Below are positions 26,622-35,254 of a stretch of 64,000 bases of DNA, in pieces (position 1 is the stretch's first letter; each line of letters opens with the position of its first letter). This stretch comes from Halomonas sp. 1513. Its GTDB lineage: Bacteria > Pseudomonadota > Gammaproteobacteria > Pseudomonadales > Halomonadaceae. A model generated the notes under the pieces. The model was not told the DNA's origin, did not search any database, and was given only the letters and a program-made list of their open reading frames with translations. The position numbers were made by a program, and so were the translations under genes. The stretch covers positions 310,001 to 374,000 of the forward strand of contig CP019326.1 of NCBI GenBank assembly GCA_001971685.1. Reading direction: 5' to 3'.

Positions 26622-27311
26622 ATGTCTGCGATTGGTACCTATCTCGACCACCTGATCTACGGCTACTACCCGTATCTGGTCGGCACCGTCTTCCTGGTCG
26701 GCAGCCTGCTGCGCTATGACCACGGTCAGTTCACCTGGAAGACCGGCTCCAGCCAGATGCTCTCGTCGAAGCACATGCGCCTGGGCAGCAACCTCTTCCA
26801 TATCGGCATCATCGTGATCTTCTTCGGTCACCTGTTCGGCATGCTGACGCCGCACTGGGTCTACTCGCCCTTCCTGCACGCCGGCACCAAGCAGCTGCTG
26901 GCCATCGTGGTGGGCGGCATTGCGGGCGCCATGTGCCTGGTGGGCGGTGCGATGCTGCTGCATCGTCGCATCTTCAACCCGCGGGTGCGGGCCTCCTCCA
27001 GCACCATGGATACGGTGATCCTCGGGCTGATCGTCTTCCAGGCCTTCCTGGGCATGATCACCATCATCTTCTCGCTGGGCCACATGGATGGCGAAATGAT
27101 GATCACCCTGTCGAGCTGGGCCCAGGCCATCGTCTTCTTCGGCGGCGGCGCTGCCCAGTACATGGACGGTGTCTCCTGGATCTACAAGCTCCATATCTTC
27201 CTCGGCCTGACCATCATCCTGCTGTTTCCCTTCTCACGCCTGGTGCACGTGTGGAGCATCCCGCTCGGCTATATCACGCGTCGTTACCAGCTGGTGCGTA
27301 AAAAAGGCTAA
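26622..27311 (+). CDS. narI: Respiratory nitrate reductase gamma subunit (cytochrome b)
   Basis: Five-helix membrane cytochrome b (229 residues) that oxidises quinol and passes electrons to NarH. Haem-ligand histidines are visible in HMRLGSNLFHIGI (early) and HIFLGLTIILLFPFSRLVHVWS (late). It is 13 bp after narJ, with AGGAG before the ATG. A family-typical length confirms the four-gene reductase operon is complete. Confidence 0.96.
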   Translation: MSAIGTYLDHLIYGYYPYLVGTVFLVGSLLRYDHGQFTWKTGSSQMLSSKHMRLGSNLFHIGIIVIFFGHLFGMLTPHWVYSPFLHAGTKQLLAIVVGGIAGAMCLVGGAMLLHRRIFNPRVRASSSTMDTVILGLIVFQAFLGMITIIFSLGHMDGEMMITLSSWAQAIVFFGGGAAQYMDGVSWIYKLHIFLGLTIILLFPFSRLVHVWSIPLGYITRRYQLVRKKG

Positions 27312-27323
27312 GGAGTCATCACC

Positions 27324-28145
27324 ATGCAGATGATCGAGATCGAGCAGATCCCGGGGGGCGCGAGCCCCCCTCCCATCCGGGTCGGCGGCGCCACCATCGA
27401 GGAATCCGCCATCGCCCAGGAGATGCAGTATCACCCGGCGGACTCCGCGGGTACCGCTCAGCTCAAGGCGGCCCGGGCGCTGGTGGTTCGCGAGCTGCTT
27501 AGCCAGCGTGCCGCGGCACTGGGCCTCGGCGACGATTCTGGCGACGCGCTAGACGAAGGCGATGCCGCGATTGCCGCCCTGCTGGAACAGGAGCTGGACG
27601 TGCCGGCACCCTCCGAGGAGGACTGCCGCCGCTTCCATGCCGCCCATGCCGAGCGCTTCAGCGAGCCGACCCTCGTGAAAGTGCGCCATATCCTGCTGCC
27701 GGCGGCGCCGGATGACGCCGAGGCCCGGGATGCCGGCTATCGCCAGGGCGAAAAGCTGCTCAAGGGCCTGGCCGAGATCCCCGAGCGCTTTGCCGAGTTC
27801 GCCATGCGCCACTCCGCCTGCCCCTCCAGGGAGCAGGGCGGCGAACTGGGCTGGCTGGCGCCGGGCCAGACCGTGGCCGAGCTGGACCGCGCCCTGCAGC
27901 ACCTGCCCGAGGGCCTGCACGACCGTCCCCTGGCCTCGCGCTACGGCTGGCACCTGGTGGCCGTCGACGAGCGCGTCGAGGGGCGCGCGCTGCCCTATGA
28001 GCAGGTCGCCGAGCGTGTGCGACACAGCCTTCGCGAGCAGTCCACTCGCCGAGCCCTGCGCCACTACCTGCTGGTGCTGGAGTCGGAGATCGGCGTCGAG
28101 GGGGTGGCCCTGGATGATGACGCCGCCGGCAGCCTGATGCAGTAG
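27324..28145 (+). CDS. Parvulin-type peptidyl-prolyl isomerase of the nar operon
   Basis: A 273-residue protein with a PpiC/rotamase domain (residues about 115-210: VRHILLPA, FAEFAMRHSACPSREQGGELGWL, RYGWHLVAVDER). An N-terminal helical NifM/SurA-like region precedes it. There is no signal peptide, so it is cytoplasmic. It is 12 bp after narI and in the same operon, as in Pseudomonas and Halomonas nar clusters, which suggests a role in folding or assembling the reductase. That role is inference. Confidence 0.85.
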   Translation: MQMIEIEQIPGGASPPPIRVGGATIEESAIAQEMQYHPADSAGTAQLKAARALVVRELLSQRAAALGLGDDSGDALDEGDAAIAALLEQELDVPAPSEEDCRRFHAAHAERFSEPTLVKVRHILLPAAPDDAEARDAGYRQGEKLLKGLAEIPERFAEFAMRHSACPSREQGGELGWLAPGQTVAELDRALQHLPEGLHDRPLASRYGWHLVAVDERVEGRALPYEQVAERVRHSLREQSTRRALRHYLLVLESEIGVEGVALDDDAAGSLMQ

Positions 28146-28341
28146 AAATGCCTGCGCGGGCGAATCGCTGTGTTGCAAGGCGCTGGAGCGCCAGCCCGGT
28201 CGAATCCTCACCTAGAAACCACTAGGCTCCGGTTGCTGCGCGCCTTGCGCCTTGCGCTTCATCCCGCTCGGCGATTTCTACACCTTGCTGATATTTCATA
28301 TGCATGTTGCCGCCCGATCTGCGGGCGGTCAGGAGGACCCC

Positions 28342-28935
28342 ATGGCCCACGTTCACGCTAACACCGCCTTCGCCCCGCTGGGCATCGCCGTACTGACCGT
28401 CTCCGACACCCGCGGGTTCGATGAGGACGGTAGCGGTGACCTGCTCAGCGAGCGGCTCACTGAAGCCGGCCACGCCCTGGTGGAGCGGCGTATCGTCCCC
28501 GATGACGTCTACCGTATCCGCGCCGTGGTCTCGAAGTGGGTGGTGCGTGACGATATCCAGGTGGTGCTGGTCAACGGCGGCACCGGCTTTACCCGGCGCG
28601 ACACCACGCCGGAGGCGCTCATGCCGCTGTTCGACAAGGCCATCGATGGCTACGGCGAGCTGTTCCGCCAGCTGTCGCGGGAGAGCATCGGTACCTCGAC
28701 GGTTCAGTCGCGTGCCGTGGGTGGGGTGATCGACCGGACCCTGGTCTTTGCCATGCCCGGCTCACCGAAGGCTTGCGCTACCGCCTGGGACGGCATCCTG
28801 GCGGCTCAGCTCGATGCCCGCACTCGGCCCTGCAACTTCGTGGCCATGGTGCTCCCCGAGGCGGCCCAGCGCTGCGCCAGCCGTCAGGCTCCGGCCGCAG
28901 AGCACGAGGCGTACCGCCAGGCGGTGGAGTCATGA
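28342..28935 (+). CDS. moaB: Molybdenum cofactor biosynthesis protein MoaB
   Basis: A 197-residue MogA/MoaB-fold protein expected to adenylylate molybdopterin. Motifs: AVLTVSDTRGFDEDGSG, NGGTGFTRRDTTPEA, and FAMPGSPKA. I start at ATG 28342 behind AGGAGG; an in-frame extension to 28252 is not supported. A perfect hairpin (CCGCCCG / CGGGCGG) lies immediately upstream of the ribosome site and could influence translation. It overlaps moeA by 4 bp. Confidence 0.92.
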   Translation: MAHVHANTAFAPLGIAVLTVSDTRGFDEDGSGDLLSERLTEAGHALVERRIVPDDVYRIRAVVSKWVVRDDIQVVLVNGGTGFTRRDTTPEALMPLFDKAIDGYGELFRQLSRESIGTSTVQSRAVGGVIDRTLVFAMPGSPKACATAWDGILAAQLDARTRPCNFVAMVLPEAAQRCASRQAPAAEHEAYRQAVES

Positions 28936-30185
28936 GCGGCTGCGGCTGCGCCGAGGTCGTCACGTCGGGCCTGCTGGACCTCTTCGATGCCCGCGGGCGC
29001 ATGATCGCGGCGGCCCGGCCCGTCACCGGCAGCGAACGGGTGGCGCTGGCCGAGGCCGCCCGCCGGGTACTGGCCGAGGATGTCCGGGCGGCTCTGGACA
29101 TGCCTGGCGTCGACAACAGCGCCATGGACGGCTACGCCCTGCGCCTGGCCGAGCGCTCTGACCAGGGCCTGCCGGTGGCGCTGCGTGTTCCCGCCGGGGC
29201 CGGCGTGATGCACCTGCCGGCGGGGAGCTGTGCGCGTATCTTCACCGGCGCGCCACTACCGCTGGGCGCCGATGCCGTGGTGCCCCAGGAGCGCGTGACC
29301 CTGGATGACCGCGGCCGCATGCACATCGAGGGCGAGCTCACCGAGGGGGCCAATATCCGCCGCCGCGGCGAGGAGACCCGAGAGGGCGAGCTGCTGCTGC
29401 CCGCGGGAGCGCGTCTGGACGCAGCGGCCATCGCCCTGCTCGCCAGCCACGGCATCGACGAGGTGGTGGTGGTACGCCGCCTGACGGTAGCGCTGCTCTC
29501 CACCGGCGACGAGTTGATCGAGCCCGGCACCGCCCGGGTGCCCGGCCAGGTCTACGACAGCAACCGCGCGCTGCTGCGCGCCCTGCTGGATCAGGCCGGC
29601 TGCGAGGTGCTCGATCTGGGGGTGATTGCGGACGCTCGCGTTGATCTGCATCAGGCTTTTGGCCTGGCTCGCGACGATGCCGATCTGGTGATATGTACCG
29701 GCGGAGTATCGGTGGGGGAAGAGGATCATGTGCGACCGGTTATCGAACGGCTGGGTGGGATTGCCTTTCACGGCGTGGCCATGAAGCCCGGCAAGCCTTT
29801 CGCCCTCGGCTACCTGGGCGATTCGCTGGCCGACGGTACGCCGTTGATCGCGCTCCCCGGCAACCCGGTGGCATCGCTGGTGGGTTGGCAGCTGCTGGCG
29901 CTACCTTTCGTGCAGATTCGCCAAGGCGGCGAGGCGGGCGCGCTGCAGCGCTTCCCGGTCACCGCTGGCTTCTCCCGGCGCGGTCCCAAGGGACGGCGCG
30001 AGCTACTCCGGGTGGTGCTCGACTGGGCGCCGGGAGCGCCGGTAGCCCATCTGGCCGGCGGCCAGGGCTCGCACATGCTCAGTGCGGCGAGCCAGGCGCA
30101 TGGCTATCTGGTGGTCGATGCCAATCAACATGTGGAGGAGGGCCATGCCTACCAATACTGTCCCATCGCCCAGTTCCTCGACTGA
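28932..30185 (+). CDS. moeA: Molybdopterin molybdenumtransferase MoeA
   Basis: Inserts molybdate into adenylylated molybdopterin (417 residues). Domains follow the MoeA order: N-terminal region with DMPGVDNSAMDGYAL, the MoCF-binding domain with CTGGVSVGEEDHV and ALPGNPVASLVGW, and a C-terminal barrel domain (FSRRGPKGRRELLRV). The start overlaps moaB (ATGA). The 3' end overlaps the regulator gene by 41 bp. It supplies the Mo cofactor for NarG. Confidence 0.94.
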   Translation: MSGCGCAEVVTSGLLDLFDARGRMIAAARPVTGSERVALAEAARRVLAEDVRAALDMPGVDNSAMDGYALRLAERSDQGLPVALRVPAGAGVMHLPAGSCARIFTGAPLPLGADAVVPQERVTLDDRGRMHIEGELTEGANIRRRGEETREGELLLPAGARLDAAAIALLASHGIDEVVVVRRLTVALLSTGDELIEPGTARVPGQVYDSNRALLRALLDQAGCEVLDLGVIADARVDLHQAFGLARDDADLVICTGGVSVGEEDHVRPVIERLGGIAFHGVAMKPGKPFALGYLGDSLADGTPLIALPGNPVASLVGWQLLALPFVQIRQGGEAGALQRFPVTAGFSRRGPKGRRELLRVVLDWAPGAPVAHLAGGQGSHMLSAASQAHGYLVVDANQHVEEGHAYQYCPIAQFLD

Positions 30186-30888
30186 GCGGCTCTTCACCCC
30201 TTGCAAGCTGCGCAAGCTGGTAGTCGGGGTGCCCTGGCTAGCAGACCTGGGCACACAAGAGGTCGATGCGCTGCTGGACGCGTCGGAGCTGCGAGCCCTG
30301 GCACCGCGTGAATGGCTCTTTCGTCAGCAGACCCCGGCCGACTGGCTGCATATCGTCATTAGCGGTGCTACGCGGCTGGTGCGCGTCACCGGTGTCGGAC
30401 GCACGGCAACCATCCGCTGTGTGGAGCGCGGCGGCACCCTTGGCGAGCTGAGCATGGTCTCCAGTGCCGGCGTCTATCTCTACTCATCCCAGGCGCTGCT
30501 GCCCACCCACTTGCTATCCATTCCGGCGCCGCTGTGTCGTGACATCATGGATCGCCAGCCGACCTGTCGAGCCGAGTTCATGAGCCGCCTGGCGCTGGAG
30601 CTCACCGACCGGCTGGAAGATTTGGCGCAGCTTACGCAAGGCGACGCCATGTCACGATTGATTGGCTATGTGCTGCGTCAGCTGCCGTCGCATCGCTCGA
30701 AAGCCCCGCGGGTGATTCGACTGACCATTCCCAAGCGCTGGCTGGCAGCGCAGCTTTCCATGTCTCCCGAGACCTTGTCGCGTCTGCTGGCCAAGCTCCG
30801 CGACAGTGGCGCCATCAATATCGATCAGCAGCGGCTCACCGTGCTGGATGAGCAGAAGCTGCGCGAATTCATGATGACCGACGGCTGA
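30145..30888 (+). CDS. DNR-like Crp/Fnr family transcription regulator
   Basis: A 247-residue regulator: cNMP-type beta-barrel (residues about 35-140), dimer helix, then a winged HTH with recognition helix SPETLSRLLAKL. The E-x2-SR pattern is the one that reads TTGAT half sites in FNR/DNR proteins. The N-terminal cysteine cluster of FNR is missing (a single Cys near residue 20), so it is not an oxygen-sensing Fe-S FNR and fits better an NO-responsive DNR/NNR type. It starts inside the moeA 3' end behind GGAGGAGG. It is the natural candidate to act on the boxes at 1267, 6834 and 8771. Confidence 0.85.
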   Translation: MPTNTVPSPSSSTERLFTPCKLRKLVVGVPWLADLGTQEVDALLDASELRALAPREWLFRQQTPADWLHIVISGATRLVRVTGVGRTATIRCVERGGTLGELSMVSSAGVYLYSSQALLPTHLLSIPAPLCRDIMDRQPTCRAEFMSRLALELTDRLEDLAQLTQGDAMSRLIGYVLRQLPSHRSKAPRVIRLTIPKRWLAAQLSMSPETLSRLLAKLRDSGAINIDQQRLTVLDEQKLREFMMTDG

Positions 30889-30935
30889 GCTCATCTTATC
30901 GACCGGACTGCCGTTGCTACTCCCTGGAGGCCGAA

Positions 30936-31331
30936 ATGTCCCGATCCGCGAGCAACCCCCGCACCCTGATCTACTCCTGCTCCGGCTGCTCCGACGTGGC
31001 CCAATTGGCCAACGATGTGGCGCTGCGCCTGGACCACGCTGGCGTGGCCGAGATGTCCTGTATCGCCGGTGTCGGTGGCGGGGTGCCAGGCCTTACGCGC
31101 ATCGCACGCTCCGGGCGGCCCATCGTCGCCATCGACGGCTGCCAGATGCACTGTGCCAGCCACTGCCTGGCCAATGCCGGCGTCACTCCGACCGAGCATG
31201 TCAAGCTATACGAGCGCGGACTACGCAAGCGGCGTGGCCAGCGCTACGCGGAGGAAACCGTGGCCGAAGTGGCGTCCGAAGTAGGGGAGTTAATTGCCCG
31301 CTTGCCGATGGGTACTGAGGTCCGCGAATGA
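30936..31331 (+). CDS. DGC-domain putative zinc-binding protein
   Basis: A 131-residue protein with the motifs of the DGC family: [13 protein letters not shown] near the start, and [12 protein letters not shown] in the middle. The clustered cysteines and histidine suggest a zinc or other metal site. It lies between the DNR-like gene and moaA with a CTGGAGG ribosome site, and overlaps moaA by 4 bp. Members occur in nitrate-respiration clusters, but no biochemical role is established; metal delivery or sensing is a guess. Confidence 0.8.
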   Translation: MSRSASNPRTLIYSCSGCSDVAQLANDVALRLDHAGVAEMSCIAGVGGGVPGLTRIARSGRPIVAIDGCQMHCASHCLANAGVTPTEHVKLYERGLRKRRGQRYAEETVAEVASEVGELIARLPMGTEVRE

Positions 31332-32317
31332 ATAAGCTCGTCGACGGCTTCGGCCGCACTATCCGCTACCTGCGACTCTCGGTCACTGATCGTTGCGACT
31401 TCCGCTGCGTCTACTGCATGGCCGAGGAGATGACCTTCCTGCCGCGTGCCCAGACACTGACCCTGGAAGAGATGACCACTCTGTGCGGTGCCTTCATCGA
31501 TCTGGGCGTGGAGAAGATCCGCCTCACCGGCGGCGAGCCGCTGGTCAGGCGTGGTATCGAGACCCTGGTGTCCAAGGTTGGCGCGATGGAGGGGCTTGCC
31601 GACTTCGCCATGACCACCAACGGTGCCGGCCTGAGCAGGTACGCGCATGCCCTGCGCGAAGGGGGGCTAAAGCGCCTCAATATCAGCCTGGACACCCTCG
31701 ATCCGAACCGCTTTCGCGCGCTCACCCGCAGCGGTGACCTGATGAAGGTCATTGACGGCATTCGTGCCGCCCGTGAGGCCGGCTTCGAACGCCTCAAGCT
31801 CAACGCGGTGATCCTCAAGGGGCGTAACGACGACGAGATCCTCGACCTGGTCGAATTCGCGCGCCAGGAACGAGTCGACATCAGTTTCATCGAGGAGATG
31901 CCCTTGGGCGAGGCCATCGGCCATGATCGCGCCGCGACCTTCTGCTCGAGCGATACGGTGCGTGGCATCATCGAGTCGCGCCATACCCTGGTGCCTACCA
32001 CCGAGACCACCCTCGGCCCTTCACGCTACTTTCGCATGGCCGATAGCGACTCGCGGGTCGGTTTTATCTCGCCGCACAGCCACAACTTCTGCGACGCCTG
32101 CAACCGGGTTCGGGTCACCGCCGAGGGGCGCCTGCTGCTCTGCCTCGGCAACGAGCATTCGGTGGACCTGCGCGCCGTGCTGCGCCGCCATCCCGGCGAT
32201 GGCGAGCGCCTCAAGGAGACCATCGTCGCCGCCATGGCGAAGAAGCCCGAGCGTCACCACTTCACCACCGATGGTGACGTTCAGGTAGTACGCTTCATGA
32301 GCATGACGGGGGGATAG
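31328..32317 (+). CDS. moaA: GTP 3',8-cyclase MoaA
   Basis: Radical-SAM enzyme for the first step of molybdenum-cofactor synthesis (329 residues). N-terminal 4Fe-4S motif [11 protein letters not shown] motif TGGEPL, second C-terminal cluster [18 protein letters not shown], and the required C-terminal Gly-Gly. It is the last gene of the moaB-moeA-regulator-DGC-moaA run and is followed by a strong terminator, which is also the last chromosomal feature before the island. Confidence 0.96.
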   Translation: MNKLVDGFGRTIRYLRLSVTDRCDFRCVYCMAEEMTFLPRAQTLTLEEMTTLCGAFIDLGVEKIRLTGGEPLVRRGIETLVSKVGAMEGLADFAMTTNGAGLSRYAHALREGGLKRLNISLDTLDPNRFRALTRSGDLMKVIDGIRAAREAGFERLKLNAVILKGRNDDEILDLVEFARQERVDISFIEEMPLGEAIGHDRAATFCSSDTVRGIIESRHTLVPTTETTLGPSRYFRMADSDSRVGFISPHSHNFCDACNRVRVTAEGRLLLCLGNEHSVDLRAVLRRHPGDGERLKETIVAAMAKKPERHHFTTDGDVQVVRFMSMTGG

Positions 32318-32378
32318 CCGATCTGCTGCTTTCAGGAGACGAGAGCGCCTGAAGGCCGGCGGGCTAAAAGCCGGAAGC

Positions 32379-32414
32379 AAAAAAGCCGATACCCTTTCGA
32401 GTATCGGCTTTTTC
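32379..32414 (+). terminator. Strong intrinsic terminator after moaA
   Basis: AAAAAAGCCGATAC, an 8-base loop (CCTTTCGA), then GTATCGGCTTTTT: a 9- to 14-bp stem flanked by A and T runs, so it can work in both directions. Confidence 0.92.
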
Positions 32415-32419
32415 GAAGA

Positions 32420-32464
32420 TGGTAGCGGGGACCGGATTTGAACCGATGACCTTCGGGTTATGAG
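32420..32464 (-). tRNA. 3' fragment of tRNA-Met(CAU): island attachment site
   Basis: The minus strand gives the anticodon loop CTCATAA, the 3' strand of the anticodon stem (CCCGA), a full T arm (GGTTCAAATCC) and the acceptor end finishing in CCA: 45 bases in all. The 5' half (acceptor strand, D arm) is absent; the sequence beyond 32464 does not pair. This is the displaced 3' end left when an element integrates into a tRNA gene. Given the orientation, the intact tRNA should be at the far right end of the element, outside the window. Confidence 0.85.
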
Positions 32465-32660
32465 GCTGATGAGAGGGTGTGGTGTTACCGTGTGTCAATT
32501 GCCGTAATTTGTCTCAAGTGCCCGTATTCATAGGGGTCTAGATGGTTTTGGTAGGTGGCTATAGGGGCGATTGGGATCAATTTCGAGTCACAGTTTCTGT
32601 CACAAAAATTAAGTTGAAATTACTGGCAAAAATGACTGTAAGGCTGCAAAGGGCGATGTG
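32465..32660. other. Non-coding left edge of the island
   Basis: About 195 bp without a supportable gene. It contains a short inverted motif, GTCACAG...CTGTCAC (around 32587-32601), that could be an integrase arm site. Nothing more can be said. Confidence 0.4.
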
Positions 32661-33000
32661 CTACGGCCCATCTGCCAGTCTATTTGTGTGTTTGGCCACC
32701 TTGGCCTTGGTGAGCTGAGTGTCGGCCAACTTCGCGGCTTCCTCGCGTACATCTGTGGCCGGCATGATCGGGCGGCATCCTCCCGTGCGATCTCGGGATC
32801 TGACAGGGGGCCGCTCCCGGTTCAGGCTGTGCTCTACTTCATCGATTAGCGACCGGAAGCCCGCACCGAGGTCATCCAGTTCGTGGATCGGCTCCACCAG
32901 ATACTTGATTGAGCGAGCCAACCGATCGAGTTTCCACACCACCAGGGTGTCGCCGTCGCGCGGGGTACGCAGGCAAGCCCGCAGCTTGGGGCACTCTCGT
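32661..33000 (-). pseudogene. Serine recombinase (resolvase/invertase) remnant, 3' part
   Basis: The frame reads VVWKLDRLARSIKYLVEPIHEL and IDEVEHSLNRERP, matching the central region of the intact recombinases at 35255 and 50816. It lacks the stretch that should contain the FHIFGALAEF segment and has an aberrant C-terminus. The preceding part (CGLACVPRATATPWW) is in another frame. The N-terminus lies at 34226-34362, beyond an IS21 remnant, so the gene was split by insertion and then decayed. Confidence 0.75.
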
Positions 33001-34225
33001 ATAGGGCGACAATTACTCTGGCCGGCGGGCGAGAACTATTGTGGCATGTTGCCCTAAGCTGACCGCTTTTCCCGATCCACCTGGGAGCCGCTACGGCGGT
33101 CACCAGCCAACAGATCCTGCGCTATATGCCCCAACGTCAACAAGGCCACACCCAGGAGGCTGCCGCCACCACGGCACTGGCGAACCCGACCCTATCACTT
33201 CGCCGATATGTTGAAGACCACGATCGTCCCCCCACCTTGCCACCGCACGAGCCTGCGGATACTTACCCAGCAGCGCCGAGTTAAGGGTTGGCTAGCTGCG
33301 CGCGGCCCGGACCAGGAGGTGATGTTCGCACAAACCCATGGTCCCGAGCTGCGAGCCATCTCAGACTTCACCGAACTCAAGGGGATCGTCACTAGCGTGG
33401 CAGTGGAGCCGCTTGATCACTGCCTATACCACCTCTGCCTGGCCAAGAGCGGCTTGGGTGATGTACGGGTGGTGCTCGGGGGTGAGAGCCTCGTATTCTG
33501 CGCCATCGTGACCGACCATTTCGAGCCAGTGTGATCGCCAATTCCGATGCATGACGACGACCCACAGTAACCCGAGCCGCGGCCATGAAAACGCCAGTGT
33601 CGGGTCGCCGCATGGCCACTTAAAGCGGCGCCTGCAGCAGCGGCTGGCGCTGTTCGGCTTCGAGGACTTCGTCGCCCTCGGCTACTACCATGCGTTCTTC
33701 GACAAGGTAGCCAACGCGATCAACTGCCGTTAAGTGGCCCGCATCACAGTGCCCACCTGAGGGACCCGTTGGAGACCCGCGCTTGGGCCCAGAGCTGGCA
33801 CCTGCCACAAACTCTGGCCGCCCTGTGCTAGCGCGAACTGTCCGAGCGTGGGAGACGCCGGCTGGCCTGTCGCCTCAAGAAGGCCCGGTTTCCGGTGGTC
33901 AAACGCTGGTGACCTTTGAGTTCGGGGCGATCGCGGCCGAGCAGCGACGGCAGCTGAGCGTCCTGGCCGGCGACACGCAGTGGGTCTACCAGGCCCGCAA
34001 CCTGCTGCTTTTCGGGCCCCCGGCGTTGGAAGGGCCACATGGCGGCCGGGCTTGGCAATTCAATGGTCGACCAGGGCTACCGGGTGCGTTACGACACTGC
34101 CACGGGCCTGGTCCAGGAGCTCCAGGCCGGCAAGCAGGGCCTCCGCCTGCGCGACGCACTCATCAAGCTCAACAAGTACACCGTGCTCGCGACCGATGAC
34201 ATCGGCTAACTACAACTCAGCGAGG
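33001..34225 (+). mobile_element. Decayed IS21 family element (istA and istB remnants)
   Basis: Fragments in several frames match the better-preserved IS21 element at 52707-55321. IstA pieces: VTSQQILRYMPQRQQ (around 33100), WLAARGPDQEVMFAQTHG then SDFTELKGIVT (33290-33400), VVLGGESLV, and HENASVGSPHGHLKRRL (33585-33630). IstB pieces: RRLACRLKKARFP (33850), LLLFGPPALEG and LIKLNKYTVLATDDIG (34160-34207). A left-end relic GCGACAATTACTC is at 33006. Many stops and frameshifts are present. It interrupts a recombinase gene. Confidence 0.75.
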
Positions 34226-34362
34226 CCGAGGCGTCGCATACTCCCGCTTGGTATCGGTGACACGCTCCTCGAAGACCTGCTCACAGCCGGCCTACTCAAG
34301 GGCGTCACGCTACTGCTGAGGGTTCTGATCCTGATGCTGACTCGGGTATAGCCGATGATCAT
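34226..34362 (-). pseudogene. Serine recombinase remnant, 5' part
   Basis: Starts ATG ATC ATC GGC (MIIGYTRVS), the same N-terminus as the intact recombinases. A frameshift after about ten codons moves it into another frame, where CEQVFEERVTDTK can be read. It is the upstream piece of the gene continued at 32661-33000. Confidence 0.7.
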
Positions 34363-34410
34363 GTAAGGTCTTCTTGCTGTGTATTGAGATAGTCAGATGG
34401 CGGTTGAACA

Positions 34411-34836
34411 TCAGAGAGCACGTCCGCGGCCGCGGTCAGGCCGGCGATCGTGAAACCAGTCGAGCCAGTCAACTTCGTACGCTACCGGTCCCGTCTCACC
34501 ATCAACGACAGGCACGGCTGCGCCACGTAGATAGCGCATGAAGTCATCCTGAAACCGTGCCGGGATGTCTCGAATCCGCACATACGGGGTTCCTGTTGAT
34601 GTGTGGTGCACGTTGACGGTCGGCACACCTGCTTCGCGCGGCGCTTGATGCAGCGTGCGTCGACCATCACCCAACGTCTTTTGCATTTCCCAAAGCTCAT
34701 GCGCAATAGCGAGCATGGCACGAGACGCCATAGGGTCCGCAGCTTCCAGCCGCAAGCCGTGCTCTTGCAGCAAAGAGGCATGATCATTGAGATCATCAAC
34801 CAGGATCTGGATGTCATGGTCGGAGAAGACAACCAT
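34411..34836 (-). CDS. Hypothetical protein next to a DUF2384 antitoxin
   Basis: A 141-residue protein starting MVVFSDHDIQILVDDLNDHA. The N-terminal half is helical. The C-terminal half contains TPYVRIRDIPARFQDDFMRYL and YEVDWLDWFHDRRP, ending in an arginine-rich tail. I do not recognise the family and see no RES-toxin motifs, although the gene sits 31 bp downstream of a DUF2384-type antitoxin in the position where a RES toxin would be expected. It could be a different toxin or an unrelated cargo gene. Confidence 0.5.
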   Translation of the reverse strand: MVVFSDHDIQILVDDLNDHASLLQEHGLRLEAADPMASRAMLAIAHELWEMQKTLGDGRRTLHQAPREAGVPTVNVHHTSTGTPYVRIRDIPARFQDDFMRYLRGAAVPVVDGETGPVAYEVDWLDWFHDRRPDRGRGRAL

Positions 34837-34867
34837 TAGATACTCCGAAGTTATGGGCTATTGAGCG

Positions 34868-35140
34868 TTATGAGAATTCGCCGCATTCGATTTTCCCCAA
34901 TGCCTCGCGTATCGACTGCCGCCCTCTAGACGTGCCGACCAGATCCACGGGCCGCGAGCCAGATAACGCCGGCACCTCGCAGTGCAGCCACTCGCGAGCG
35001 ATGTCGGCGTCCTCGAACACGTTGACGACGTAATCCAGCACAGCTTCAGCATCGAGCACCTCAGCGACGGGATGGCCACGCTCGGTCACTTGCTTGATCG
35101 CTTCGACCTTGAATTCTTCGGTGTATCGTTGGCGGCTCAT
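34868..35140 (-). CDS. Chimeric ORF: IS3 OrfA N-terminus fused to DUF2384 antitoxin C-terminus
   Basis: Residues 1-28 (MSRQRYTEEFKVEAIKQVTE onward to PVAEV) are the start of an IS3 family transposase OrfA. Residues 29-90 are the toxin-binding domain of MbcA/ParS/Xre antitoxins: AVLDYVVNVFEDADIAREWL, PVDLVGTSRGRQSI, and the ending ALGKIECGEF. The junction is in frame, so a 90-residue hybrid could be made from the insertion sequence's own ribosome site (AGGAGGTCCC before the ATG). Whether it is expressed is unknown. Confidence 0.75.
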   Translation of the reverse strand: MSRQRYTEEFKVEAIKQVTERGHPVAEVLDAEAVLDYVVNVFEDADIAREWLHCEVPALSGSRPVDLVGTSRGRQSIREALGKIECGEFS

Positions 35141-35202
35141 GGGACCTCCTGGGTGCCTTCAGTATAAGACATGGAGCTGACTACGAAGCCCGGGGCGATT
35201 CA
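35057..35202 (-). mobile_element. IS3 family left-end remnant
   Basis: On the minus strand the element begins TGAATCGCCCCGGGCTTCGT, the same terminal sequence type as at 52590 and 58080. It continues through the orfA leader and the first 28 codons, then stops at the antitoxin junction. Confidence 0.7.
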
Positions 35203-35205
35203 GCT

Positions 35206-35246
35206 CCGTGGAATCCATAGAAACTGCACCGTGGAATCCATAGAAA
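35206..35246. repeat. Two direct 18-bp repeats downstream of the recombinase
   Basis: CCGTGGAATCCATAGAAA at 35206-35223 and again at 35229-35246 (23-bp period), just beyond the recombinase stop. The second recombinase module has the same pair at 50767-50807, one copy degenerate. Confidence 0.8.
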
Positions 35247-35254
35247 AGCAGCCT

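Noticed and set aside
28200..28341. A molybdenum-cofactor riboswitch before moaB
   Set aside because: Only a single GC hairpin is visible; the multi-helix architecture of that riboswitch was not seen.
34411..34836. Calling the 141-residue protein a RES toxin from its place beside an antitoxin
   Set aside because: No RES signature (conserved Arg, Tyr/Glu, Ser pattern) could be found in it.
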